From Endocalyx cinctus (lineage: Eukaryota; Ascomycota; Sordariomycetes; Amphisphaeriales; Apiosporaceae), in assembly GCA_001600455.1 (NCBI GenBank), contig BCKC01000006.1, positions 558,001 to 622,000 on the forward strand: 64,000 nt of DNA, read 5' to 3'. Under the pieces are notes generated by a model. It did not search any database, was not told the origin of the DNA, and saw only the letters and a list, made by a program, of their open reading frames with translations. Made by a program: the position numbers and the translations under genes. Each line of letters starts with the position of its first letter. Position 1 is the stretch's first letter. Below are positions 44,354 through 60,340 of this stretch, one piece after another.

Positions 44354-46328
44354 TATGGCTTTTGTTTTGCTTAGGTTCCGGGCCCGAGAAAAAAAGTAAT
44401 TATGAAAACTCGGGGATATTTGTTTTATGGGTTTAGGGGAACAAATATGGAGTTAGAGGACTTTTGTTGTTTAAAAGGGGGGATGTATATATGTAGTACG
44501 GAGCGGAAGTCAACAAATTGGTTGATGCCTTAGATAATATCGTAAGGTAGCAAGTATAAGTATGCACGTCTATGTTTACGCCCTAAGTATATCTAAGGGT
44601 CAAGAGGAAAGAAAAAAGACTCCAGGTTTAAAAAAAGAGTTTAAAGGAAATTGATTTCAAGAAAATCAAAAAAGGGGAAAATAGATAAAACTTGGGAACT
44701 TAGGGGTGAGATAATTCACTAAATCCGAGATTTAAGTAAGTTCGGCTTTTTCTTTTTATTCTCTCTCTCTCTTTCTTTTTCTTTTTCTCTCTCACAGTAA
44801 TAATTCCCTTCAGGAGAGAGCTAGGTAATACCAAATTTCGTAGGTAACAAAGCAAAGCTAAAAGGTAGTAAAGGGGCAGAAGGGGGTAAGTAAAAGTAGA
44901 CCTGGCAGAAGCTGCAGGAAAACGGACGGATCTGATAAGATAAAAAAAAAGAGAGTGCGTGAGTTACTTTCCCCGAGACTAAAATTTCCAATTCAACGCG
45001 GAAAACAACTTCGGCCGAGCTTGTTTTTTATTCTTAGGGATTTTCAAAAAGTGGGAACAAAAAGATCCCGTCGGTTCAAACTATTCATATATATTATATA
45101 TATATATATAAAGCCGAAGATGCAGAGAACTACTGTGCAAGTTTCACGGGAAGTCTTAAATCTCTAACACACAAACTTTCTCTCTTTCTCTTATCAATAT
45201 ACCGGGACTAAGTTAACCCTTTTCCTTTCCCTTTCTTCCTCTCTGAATCCCAGTAAATCCCTCCCAACTTTCCTATTCATTCATAGTTTTATACACAAAT
45301 ACACGTACGTAGACGGACACGCGTAGCTTTACATACCTACATACTACACGTAGGTCACGTCGGGATCCAAGCCCCGCCCCCCTCGGTAATTCCGGCTCGG
45401 ATTTCTCACGACCGGTGGGGACGGTAAAAAAAGAAATGTAGTGGACACTAGTACAGCTCGGTTATACGAACCTTTCGACAAATGTTACCTCCGAGCCTTA
45501 CGAGAGAGAACGTCATAGTGTAGAGAATGAGGTGAGGATATCCTAGTTATTTCTCTACGCTATATATGTCAAACTTGAGACATGCTTTACTATTAATATC
45601 TCCCGTATAGTTGGGGAGGCTTTTATTAGCTATACGTAGATAGATATCTTTAAATAATAGTATAGCTAATCTGCTCCATTACCAAGCAACATATTCCCAA
45701 ACGCCCCTTATTGTGAGTAACAATAACCAGTAAGAAATAAAAGCCCACGTAAATATACGTGTAAAAAAATAAAAAATAAAAAAGTATTTTTAAAAATTCT
45801 TTAAATTTTCCCCATCATGAAATGTCGCCATTCCTGAATGGAGTTTTGATAAATGATCTTCTTCTCTTCTTAACTGTCTACTACTCGCTTTAAGAAAGAA
45901 AGAAAAAAAAAAAAACCTCCCCACAAGCATACTAAAAAAAAAAAAACTAACAGAATTTGAAAACCTCGTTTCTTCCCGCTACTCTTGGCTGTTCCCTCTC
46001 GAGTTGCCCAAGTTGAAAGTAGGCAAGGGTAAGTAATATATAATAAAAATCGGGTTGAGATCTGGAAAGCCAAAGGGAGGGAAAATATATATAGAGTATG
46101 ATGAAGATGATGATAATAATGCTCTTTTTCCCACCGACGGAATGTTCACTTTCTTGCACGTAGTAAAAAGACGAAACTGAGTCAAAAAGTAAAAACAGTT
46201 GTTTGCACAACTACCTCTCTTATTCTTCTTCTTTCTCTCTCTCTTTCTTTCTTTCTTTCTTCCTTCTACTCATCATCTCGGTTCTCATCATCGTAAGAAG
46301 CAAAGCAAAGAAAACGGAAAAAAAAAAA
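44354..46328. other. Intergenic, 2 kb
   Basis: No gene is supported. There are CT-rich tracts (44758-44795), TA-rich stretches (45087-45112), A-runs near 45903-45914 and 45934-45945, and a CT/TTTC tract at 46229-46261 in the 3' flank of the acyltransferase gene. Confidence 0.55.
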
Positions 46329-48629
46329 TCATTCACTAACGTCACCCTCGCCATCCTCCGACGTGACCGTAGCCCCGCTCTTCCTCCTCCTCAAGGTACC
46401 CCTCTGCCTCATGGCGGCCCGAATCTTGTCGGCGGCCTCGTTGAACCCTTCCTTCGAATCCAAGCTCGTGAAACCCGAGATCGGAAACCCTCCCGAACCG
46501 GGAAACCCGCCGCTGCTGCTGCTCCGGCTGTGGCTTCGCGACCGCGACCGCGACGGCGGCCGCGTCGCGAACAGGGGCACCTGCCCGATGTTGCTGAACG
46601 ACTCGTTCCGCGGCATCGCCCGGCTCGACTGCGTCGTGATCTTGCGCGACAGGTGCGGCGAGTCCGGCGGCGTCGACAGGTTCGATTCCGCGTCCTCCAT
46701 GATGAAGGGTACGCCGGCGCCCGACGTAGACGGGCGCGAACCTTCCCTAGAACCTGGGTCGGCGATAATCCGCTTGTGCTCGAAATCTTCTACCACGTCG
46801 GGCCCGAGATCGTTTATGACCCTCACGATTTCCTCCGAAAGCTCCGCTCTCCACGCACGTAGCTTGTGAATGCTGTAACTAGAAGAAGGCGACAGACACA
46901 GAACCAGCGGCCTCAGAGATTTCAAGATATCCATGCCCACTTCGCCGAAACGTAAGGCCGCAAACGTAATAGCTGGGCACACGATCCACGCACCCACGTA
47001 CACGAGCCAGAGCGGTACCCATTCGGGAACGTAGCCCCATAACCTGTTTTGATATACCTTCCAGGTAACGAGCGCAGAGTAGATATTGTAGAGCATAGGC
47101 GCAAGCGTCATGGCAACCAGTAGTTTCCACGTCGCTATAACGTCCTTACCTTGGATCTTGACCGACGAGCCGGCCAAGGCCTCCTTCGCTTTCTTGTGAC
47201 TATATAATTTCGCTACGATGAAGACGGGGCTGAATAGTGCTGCTCCGGGAAGCACGCCGAAGGAGAGAATGATTAGTTTGAGTACTCGATATACGAGAGT
47301 CAGGATGACCGTCGGCAACGTCATCTTCGCGTACGAGACCTGGTGATCCCTGATGTTGAGATACCGAAGTTGCTTGTTGTAATCCTTAAGATTATCCATC
47401 AACGTGACAATACGCGGGTCGTCTTTATGTTTAGAGAAGCCGCTAGCGAGACGGCGGTTGAGCTCCACAACCATCGGCAGAGGCAACTTCTTCCCCGTGA
47501 TATATAACCGTCTCGCCGCTTGTATGCACATCAAAGTCTCGAAATCCGGGGCGGCGACGGTGACGGCGCTCAAAGCTTGATAAACCATATCCAAGGTCTT
47601 CCCGATAGCCTCTCGCCTCTGACCAGTCTTGTATTTCTCAACCAGATCCCCGGGGATCTTAAACGGAGCACCGAATTCGACGACGGCTCGCGAGCGGAAC
47701 TTGTGCGCGTGGAAGTAGTTCATACCGACGGGAACGATCTGCAGACCGCAGTCGGGGTCTTCGGCGAGCGCGCCCAGGGCCATAATAGCGACACCGGCTT
47801 TGAGGGGAAGCAAGGTAGTCCTATCGTGACTACCGCCCTCGGGGAAGATTCCCACGCATTCGCCCGACCCCAGCCGAGTGAAGACGGCCTTGTATACCTC
47901 GGTCTGGTCGATATGCGGCGCGAGCTTGTATTTAGTACCCTCGTATCCATCTCTCGACCCCTTGACGTCCTTCTTTGCGAATTCGCCCTGGTCGTTTATA
48001 TCGTCTCGTCCGGTAAGTTGTACCATCGCTAATTTTCCTTTCAACGGACGCTTGATTCGTAACTCGTGAGGGCCGAGGATTTCAGATATATCGATCGAGC
48101 TGCCCGACTGGCCCTTAATCGAGGGTAAGAACACCAGACCACCGACTTCCGCTTCCTTCTCGAAATCTGTATCGATACCGCGGACGAGGGTGGGGTCGTT
48201 GATGGGGTCGGGTAGGTAGATGGCGCCCTTGGCGGGTTTAGCTTTATCCTGCGCGCGTCCTACAGGGACCGAGCCTGTCTGCCTCGAGCCCCATCCGATG
48301 AAGCCGTGTACGGATTTCTCGGCGATCAGCAGGCCGACCCTGCGATTAGCTTCATTTTTTAAAGTCTTTTGCAGGACCAGACCGTCGACGAATTGGTTGG
48401 CGTGCGGTGCGGCGACGAAGAGGACGGGGCCGGTCGTAGGTACTCGCCACGCACCTCTCGGGTGGACTTCGCGAAAGAATAGATCGACGAGGACGGAGAA
48501 GGTGGTAAGGAACGCGTCGTACTTCCACGGTGTCATAGGATACAGCTCCTTTTCTCTGGGGGGTCGTATTTTGGCGACAGTCGAGGATACCGGCCCGTTC
48601 GCGGGCTTTTTCTCGTTCTGGTCAGCCAT
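46329..48629 (-). CDS. Glycerol-3-phosphate / DHAP acyltransferase (Gpt2/Sct1 type)
   Basis: A single exon of 766 residues. This enzyme puts the first acyl chain on glycerol-3-phosphate or dihydroxyacetone phosphate, at the ER, starting phospholipid and triacylglycerol synthesis. The PlsC-type domain has motif I at 76-82 (H-A-N-Q-F-V-D), F-P-E-G-G-S-H-D at 262-269 and I-V-P-V-G-M-N-Y-F-H. Hydrophobic helices follow at about 440-475, 495-520 and 535-575. The tail (about 630-766) is Ser/Arg-rich (R-P-P-S-R-S-R-S-R-S-H-S-R-S) and resembles the phosphorylated C-termini of yeast Sct1/Gpt2. Length is typical of the fungal family. Motif I reads H-x5-D instead of the textbook H-x4-D. I think this is a family feature but could not check. 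Confidence 0.9.
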   Translation of the reverse strand: MADQNEKKPANGPVSSTVAKIRPPREKELYPMTPWKYDAFLTTFSVLVDLFFREVHPRGAWRVPTTGPVLFVAAPHANQFVDGLVLQKTLKNEANRRVGLLIAEKSVHGFIGWGSRQTGSVPVGRAQDKAKPAKGAIYLPDPINDPTLVRGIDTDFEKEAEVGGLVFLPSIKGQSGSSIDISEILGPHELRIKRPLKGKLAMVQLTGRDDINDQGEFAKKDVKGSRDGYEGTKYKLAPHIDQTEVYKAVFTRLGSGECVGIFPEGGSHDRTTLLPLKAGVAIMALGALAEDPDCGLQIVPVGMNYFHAHKFRSRAVVEFGAPFKIPGDLVEKYKTGQRREAIGKTLDMVYQALSAVTVAAPDFETLMCIQAARRLYITGKKLPLPMVVELNRRLASGFSKHKDDPRIVTLMDNLKDYNKQLRYLNIRDHQVSYAKMTLPTVILTLVYRVLKLIILSFGVLPGAALFSPVFIVAKLYSHKKAKEALAGSSVKIQGKDVIATWKLLVAMTLAPMLYNIYSALVTWKVYQNRLWGYVPEWVPLWLVYVGAWIVCPAITFAALRFGEVGMDILKSLRPLVLCLSPSSSYSIHKLRAWRAELSEEIVRVINDLGPDVVEDFEHKRIIADPGSREGSRPSTSGAGVPFIMEDAESNLSTPPDSPHLSRKITTQSSRAMPRNESFSNIGQVPLFATRPPSRSRSRSHSRSSSSGGFPGSGGFPISGFTSLDSKEGFNEAADKIRAAMRQRGTLRRRKSGATVTSEDGEGDVSE

Positions 48630-49316
48630 ATTTGGCTACTATTGTGATTTTGCTACGTCGCAAAATAGTAGGGTAGCAGTAGTTCGAGGACAAAACGGTA
48701 AAGAGGAGAAAAGTAAATGGGAGGATGATTAGGTGAAGTTGTCGACAAAGGTGGATATCGAGTCAGGTTGAGTTCATTATACTATTTTAGACTGTCTTGT
48801 TATGATACCAAGTATATCTTTGTAAATATATATATAATATATGTCCAGCCTTTTTTTTTTTTTTTTTCTCTTCTTCTTTTTCTTCTCGGCAAGTAATCTA
48901 TCTGATCAGAGGACCAAGAAATGATATAAAATGTTCATGTAAGTGGGTATTTTGATGTCAGGTGAAGTTGGAGAAAATGAGTACAAGTAGTAAAAACAGT
49001 TATACGTGACTGAACAGATAAGAAGATGAATAATAGCAAGAAAAAAAAAGAACAATTTAAAGAGTTTAATAAATAAATCGAGAGAGAAATATACTTTCAA
49101 GCGGCATTAATTTCTCACTTCTCGACCTAAATATTTTTTCTACCGTATCAAAGAAAGGTAGAGAAATTAGAAGAATGGAAGAGGGAGAGAAATATAATAA
49201 AATAAAAAATAAAATAAAAAAGCGCGACTATTAATGAACCAACCAAAACCAAGAGAAGGCCAGAAATTTATTATAGAGCTTCTTATTTTAAACCTATAAA
49301 TTTTTTCTCTTTTTTT

Positions 49317-49347
<31 letters not shown>

Positions 49348-50747
49348 TTTTTTAATTCTGGATTTTTGCAATTTTTTCCAATTTCTGATTTATTTTTTTC
49401 ATTTTTTTTTAACATCTGATAGCGGGGACGATCAAGGGTATGAGAATGGAACAAGTACCAAAAAAGTGTTGCCTTTTACGTCAGGGGCTAAAGTTTTGGA
49501 ATCGCCACAAATTCAATCCCAAATTATTTTCCTTCCTTTTTTTTTATTGTATTTATTTTTATTTTTATTTTTGGGAGGGGAATCAGTTCTTTGGTAAATT
49601 CTTCCTACCTTACAGTACAGTACAATACATACCTTTAAGTAGAAAAGTACCTTTTTTTTTTTTTTTTTTTTACCTTCACTAAAAAGAAAAATAGGAATTT
49701 AGATCGGTAGCCACTGAACTTTTAGCGCCACATTTGACATTTTTAAAGCCTGTTCCAGCGTCCGACCTAACTGAAAGTCCGCTAGCCTGCTAAGTTTAGC
49801 TCGTCAGGGTCCTCCTTTTTTAGTGATAGTGTCTACTGTAGTGTGCTTAGAAAGATAGAGCTTGGACAATGCCGAGTTTACAGGACTTGTATGATACCGA
49901 GGGCTATCTATACACTACTTCGGGTCAATCACCCGTTGCTTTAGATCGGTCCATCGTTCTGGAATTATAATAATATTACGCTTACGAGCCAACAAAGAAC
50001 AAAAACCGAAAAAGAAGCAAGTAAACAAGGAAGAAAAGAAAAAGACATCTATCCCATAGAATAGAATCTAATCATACTATATCTATCTAGTATATAATTA
50101 TGATAAACCCCCAAAATCTAAGATGTTGCATATGCACCCACGGACAAGGAAAATAATCTGTGATAATACCCAGTATACTAAACAGAAAAAAGAAGGTTAA
50201 ATAATCCTGTAGATAAGAACCTAAAACCAAAAAGATACGACGACGTGTTTGTAAGTCAGGGAACAAATGAATAAATTAATAACCTTGCGGTCAGTCAAAT
50301 CGAGGATTGACCCCCATTCCTCTACTTAATTACTTTACTGAAACAAAGACCGATATACAGGTCAAGTTCTATGTCCTTTTATTTTTATTTCGGTCTCGTG
50401 CCCGTAGATAACTACCCTCAAATGCGGTATTCTCAACTGTTGAGCCAGCAGAAATACTGCTTACATATTACCGGTCGAACACGTTGCGCCGTTATGAAGC
50501 CTACATATCTTGACTAGGATCTCCTACTTCCTTTTCTTTCCGATGATCTGCGTGAACCGCCTTGTATCATACTACATTAGCTAGGTCGCTATCACCTTTG
50601 CCGATGATCTAGAAGCCTGTAGTAAAATGCAGGGTCTCGGAACCCAAGCTAACGGTAAAAAAACAATCATAGGTAAAACGGTGATCAGTCAGCAGACAAG
50701 ATGAAGACAGCCCTTAGGGTTTAGTCGTGCCATACGGAAACGAGACT
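48630..50747. other. Intergenic, 2.1 kb
   Basis: No gene is supported. It contains the promoter of the acyltransferase gene, T-runs (48851-48867, 49651-49670), a TC microsatellite (49317-49334) and AT-rich DNA. Confidence 0.55.
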
Positions 50748-52997
50748 CTACTTCCCCCTCCCCTTCCCCTTCCTCCGTCTCCTCTCCTCCGGCACCGCCA
50801 CCGTCCCCTCCTGCACCTCCCCCTCCTCCAGCTGGCCCTGAGACTCGAGCTCCTTCAACTTCTCCTGGCCCGAAATAAACATGCTCAAGTCGTGATTCTG
50901 GTCCTTCAAGTCGGCATTCTCCGCCTCGAGCGACCTGACCCGCTCCCCGAGCCGGTCCACCTCCTTGTTGACGTGCTCGATGCGCTCCATGAGGCCCTCC
51001 GACACCTTCTTCTCCTCCTGCAGGTTCTTCGTCAAACCCCGCGCGAGCTCCGTCGACTTGGTCGCCCGCGCCCGCTCGCGCTCCAGCCCTCTCTCGAGCT
51101 GAGGCAACACGTCCTCGCGCATCTTCTCCTGCTCCTCTTGCAGCTCCCGGAGCTGGCTCAGCGCTTTCGAGGCTTGCGCCGTCGCCGTCTGCGCCGCCGC
51201 CGCCGCTTTGGCCGCTTTGTCGGCCGCCTTGGACAGCATCTCTTCGAAGTACACCCGCTGGCTCTCCAGCTGGCTCGTGAGCAGGTGCGTGTATTCCATG
51301 CCGATACTGTCTAGCTTGGCCCGCGGCACGACGTCCTCCGTCTCTTGACTGCTGTTTCCGTGTCCGCCTGAATGGTGGCCTGGTAATTCGACCACCTTAC
51401 CGTCACCCTTATCTCTAATCAGCCGATGAACCCACATATCTCCTGCGTAGTCCCACACGTGTTGGGTTTCTAGTTCTAGTGCGAATGTATGTGCGGTATC
51501 CTTCCAATGCTCCTTTGCGTGCCCTCGTTTGTATCTGCCACAGCCGACGTTGCCACAAATAAGACATATCCAAAGATCGTCAGGTGAGTCGCAGACGGTA
51601 CATAAATTAGAGGCATCGGAGCCAAAGGGTTGTGTGTATGGGTTATCGGGGTCATATGGTACCCCGGAGTGAGGGTTTGAAGATGAGTGATATTGGTTAT
51701 TGCTACTAGCTGCCAACGTCGGGTTCGTATGTCGACAGACCGGGCAACCGGATCCCTTCCACTTTTGTAGACACGAGCAGTGGAAGACGTGTTGGCAAGG
51801 AATGGTCAGTAGACCCGTGGTATCATCCATACGCTCTAAACAGACCGGACATGTCGGTAGTTCGATCAAATTCGGCGTAGGTGGTGGAAACGGTTTAAGG
51901 GAGCTAGAGGTGGCTGATGCAGACGGTGTAAAGGGATCGTGACTGAGATCTGGAAAGCTAGCGTCCGGGTGGGTAGGCGTCTCGAAAGTGATAGATCTGA
52001 TGAAGGCGACGTTGCATGTCTCTGGCTAAGAGGGTATTAACTTTAATTTCGGTTCCGTATCAACTTCTCTGTTCATAGCTATACGTACCTCAATATGATT
52101 AAAGACTTTACCATCAAATTCGCGACGGAATAGTTGTGCTCTCTTGCTGTCTCGAAACTTCATGAGGACGAGATATCTATTCATACGGTCGGTCATAACC
52201 ATCCGATAATGACTAATATGATCTCTCCATCTCTCGCCAATAAAGCCTAGGAAATCACTGGGGGAGAGGTAGCTCGGCACGGCTGGTATGCATAACGTCG
52301 TGCAGTCGACCTTCTGAGCATCCTCGTTCTCTTCCGCATCCCCGTCCGGCGAGATATTCAACTCCGGCGCGTAGTTCTCCTCTCGATAGAGATGTACGAT
52401 ACCCCATCCAATCTCGGTGTTCTTCGATTTCGCGAGCGGGACGTATTTCGCCTTCGTCGCCTTACCGACGCTGCCTAAAGAAGGGCCCATAGCCGCCGCC
52501 GCCACGGTAGAACTCGTGGCTTCTTCCATATTGTCTCGAGGTTGGGTTTCGTACCCGTCGGCGTCGATGCTCTCGATATTTAGCCGTCCAAACCTCCAGT
52601 CCTTCACTGCCGTCTGCGGGTTAATAGCGGCATAGGCTTGCGGGGGCGGAAAGCTCAGGGTACGTTGTCGAAGCTGTCTCTCGCTCAGTACGACGACGTT
52701 CCGTTCGTCGCGCGCTTCGGTCGGTCGGGGTGTACCGCAGTCGATAACCGCGGGTTTTCTCTCTTCGTGGGTGGTCCGTGGTAGTTCTCCCCGTGCTACC
52801 TGGCCTCGTGTCTGAGCAGAGCCGGAGAGCTGGGTCTGTTGTCGGGGGTGGTACGGAAGGTTGTCGAATATGTCTGACTTCTTTTTAGGTAGCCACACGT
52901 CTTCGCCTTTGTGCGTCGGCGTTTGCGTTTGATTTTCCGATGGATGAGGATAGGTGGGATAAAGTTCAAATTTGATATGATAGAAGAAAGAAGCCAT
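50748..52997 (-). CDS. ETP1: BRAP2/Etp1-like RING and UBP zinc-finger protein
   Basis: Exon 1 is 52089-52997 and exon 2 is 50748-52025. The 63-bp intron (GTACGT...TTAG) gives 728 residues. Exon 1 ends in the RRM-like BRAP2 domain (about 225-330), for example H-Y-R-M-V-M-T-D-R-M-N-R-Y-L-V-L-M-K-F. It continues into exon 2 as C-N-V-A-F-I-R-S-I-T-F-E. The RING starts C362-P-V-C365 and ends C-P-V-C at about 397-400. The UBP-type finger follows at about 443-505 (C-x2-C...W-I-C-L-I-C-G-N-V-G-C-G-R-Y). A coiled coil (about 555-700) and a basic tail complete the protein. Human BRAP is a Ras-responsive ubiquitin ligase. Yeast Etp1 acts in ethanol response and transporter turnover. The domain order is exactly that of the family. 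Confidence 0.92.
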
Positions 52998-53605
52998 CTC
53001 CTACCAGGATACTACAGCGCAGCTTGTCCACATAATCAGATACAATATCTGCTGGAATATTCCTAGTGTAATGTAACGCCCAACTGGTGAAATACCACAA
53101 TTAGGGAGGTAATAGGATTTCAAGATACGGTGGCTCATCGAAGAAAATGCTAACATCGACGCGCACCATCATGTTCTTGAAGCTTCCATTGATAAGCCTT
53201 GCTTGTGTCGTTAGAAATAAAATACAAAGGATGAACTTTCTACGCGCGAAATTAGAAGAGAAGAAAAAAATAACTTTAGCGTCATGATGGTGGGGTCAGT
53301 TAGCAAGAGGCAAGAAAAATACAGGGAACACCCTACTATGTAGTACACTACAGGTGGGGGACTTACGAAAGGCTCTACAGATCACGTCAATGCATTTACG
53401 AGGCTCAGTTGAATATTAGTCAACGAATTAAATTTGATTCATTGAATGCATCCTTATCAGTCGATGCGTAGGTAGACCATGATAGGCTTTCCTAATTATG
53501 CTAGTTTCATGCTTAAATCAAACGACCCTTTCGCCCAGGGTCTAACCCACCAACGCCGAATCATAACATGTTGGGTATTATGGTTCCCTTTAGGAAATGA
53601 TGACT
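52998..53605. other. Intergenic, 600 bp
   Basis: It holds the promoter of the BRAP2/Etp1-like gene and the 3' end of polyubiquitin. No gene is seen. Confidence 0.6.
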
Positions 53606-57799
<4,194 letters not shown>

Positions 57800-60340
57800 C
57801 TAGTTGGCCTTGATAACCAGCTTCGACAAAAACTTATTCGACAAGGAATCGAAGTCATATCTGTCAAATTTGGCGGTGTTTCTTGTTCGCAAGTAATCCT
57901 CTGTTTGAAATGTCAGTAATGTTCGATTAATTGATGTTTGGAAATTATATAGATTCGTTCACTTACCATGCTTAATGACGTGTTGCCGTACTTCTGTCAT
58001 AGCCTCACAAACGGCTTCATTGTTGTTGAGCAAATGGCCGTGTCGCGAGGTATCCCAATCTATCAAGGCGGGGAGCTTCTGAGAGATGGCGTGGAAGAGA
58101 CCGCTGATAACACCAACGGGTGTCGTCTCCATGTCGGTACAGAATTTCTCGACCGCGGCGGGGTCGGGGACACGGTAGTGGCAGTCAAATTGCATCTCTT
58201 CCCAGACAGCTAGGAGAACAGAGGCGAGCATGAAGATGGTAGGCCAGTTCTTCAGGCGGTCACCACTGTACACGCTAGAGTAGAGTTGAGAGAGCTCTTC
58301 CAAGATCTCCTTCTGAAGCTCACGCCACATGTCGGCCATAGCACACTTAATCTGGAAGTTGATCATAACAGGAGCAACGTATTTTCCAAAGTATTTCGAG
58401 TCCTCGTCATCGATTTGACCCTCCATAGTGTGCTCGGAGCCTTGCTGTTCCACAAGAGTGATGTGCATGGTCAGGTTGTAGGCCAAAACCAGCTTCAACG
58501 CCTTGCGGATGACGGGCAGCTGAGACTTCAAGTAGTAGCGGTAGGCCGTCTTCAAGATCTCGGTAACAAACGGAGTACCCTCGAAGTGGTCATCGATGAA
58601 GTTTTCAAATCCGTTCTCGACGTGCTTGTCCAGATATTCGGCCAAAGCAGCAGTGTTAATACCATCTTTGCCGACATCCAGTCTCTCGGTCTTGAGCTCA
58701 AATTCAATCGGTTCTTGATCCATCTGGAACGACTCAACCCAGTCTACCTGGAAACAGCTCTCGTCCGTCACGAAGACCTCACGGACCATGACGGGCAGGC
58801 AGAATCCGTAGCCGTGGGTAATCCACATGAGAGTCTCCTTGGGAGCAAATCCCTTGACGTTGAAGACGGACACTCCGCGTGCGAGATGTCGCTCGTAATC
58901 GGCCTTCCAGTCCTTCATGAAATAGCCAATATCCTTGATATCGATACGAGTACAAGGGACTTGCCACAGACGAGCGTGCGATGGCTGGCAACCAGCACAA
59001 GGCTCACCCTTGTCACAAGTCTTCTTGAGGAACTTGCATCGAAGACAGGCTCGAAGCTTTCTAATCTCGCTGGCTTGCTTCCGCTGCTCGGGGCGAAGAG
59101 GTCCCTTTCTGCGGCCAACCTTCTTCTCGACGGTACCGTCCTTCTTTCCGTTGGAGGTTCTTCGAATGACGGATTTGGTCGACTTCGCAATAGGGCTCTT
59201 CTTAGGACCCGAGTTTCGACGAGCCACGGTGTTGTTCGGTGGTGACTCAACTCCGGATCCGCTAGCGGGACTAGGGCGCGAGGAGCTAGGAGCAGTCTTG
59301 ATGGGAACGGGAGCAACCGCCGTGGTAGGGCTGGAGTCGTGAGAATGGTGGCTGTCGCCGCCATGGAAGCAATTACGGTGATTTGACGGGTCGGAGTATG
59401 TATCCGAGTCTGGAGAGAAGGGCGAGTAGTGGAACGAAACGTCTTCATAGCTGCTGCTAAATTCGAGCGGCTGGCCACTTCCGTCTGAGTGCGAAGCGTC
59501 AGAGTTGGTTCGGAGATGTAATGTCTGGCCTGGGTTGAATATCGCCGTGTTCTGGGCCTGAGCTTGCTGGTAGGTATCGTAGTTCTGGTACATGTCCACG
59601 GTCGTCCATCCGTTATCGCTCGAACCGGGCAACGATAGCACTTCCAAGTAAGTTCCAGTCGGGGATTGGCTTCCTAGGCTTCCAAATCGGGGGAGGCCAT
59701 CTGCCGGAGGAAACTGCTGTAACGGGATACCGAAATCTTGCCAATTACCCATTCCCGAACCGTCCCATTGCTGCTGCATGACCTGAGAGTCGTCGGTCGG
59801 AGAAACGTTGCCGAAATTCTGATCCATCGATAGTCCGGATTCGAGCGCAGGCTGGGTAGTGGCCGGTAGATATTCGATGGGGCTGGTTTGAAAACCGGCG
59901 GCTCCAAATGGGTTAAAATGTATAAGTGCACTGCTATCCGGGATGAACTGAGAAAGCTCGGGAACAGGTTGATGTTGTTGTTGATGTTGTAAAAGTGACC
60001 AATTAGTCAAATGTACTGGAGAATGGGCAGCTTGAGTAACTGCGGTTTGCTGGTATGGAGAATGTTGTAAGGGACTCGCACTCGACTGAACAGGCGAGTG
60101 TGTCTGCGAATGTTGCGAACCGTCGGGCGAGCCAACGCTGCTAGAACTGGGGTTTTGAGATGCGGTCGCCATATCAATAGGCATAGACCAAACACCTTGC
60201 GGACGAGTGGGAGTCATCGTTGTAGCCGATATGGCGGGATTGGCGCTCGGGGCACTGGTGGTGTATTGAAAACGGTCCCGCTGGTCGAAAGTCAAATCGA
60301 GCAGCGCATCTCCCCCTGCGGCATTGAATTCGAGGGTCAT
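57800..60340 (-). CDS. Zn2Cys6-type transcription factor with central DNA-binding domain
   Basis: Exon 1 is 57967-60340 and exon 2 is 57800-57900. The 66-bp intron (GTAAGT...ACAG) gives 824 residues; without it the protein would end in an intron-coded K-stop. The N-terminal 370 residues are Ser/Gln/Pro-rich. A basic segment (K-K-V-G-R-R-K-G-P-L-R-P-E-Q-R-K) precedes the zinc cluster at about 432-465. Its spacing is C-x2-C-x6-C-x5-C-x2-C-x11-C, the last gap being longer than usual. The C-terminal 350 residues are helical (for example W-V-E-S-F-Q-M-D and L-V-L-A-Y-N-L-T-M-H). The last exon ends F-L-S-K-L-V-I-K-A-N. I cannot assign an orthologue with certainty. A nuclear regulator of unknown targets is the safe call. 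Confidence 0.85.
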
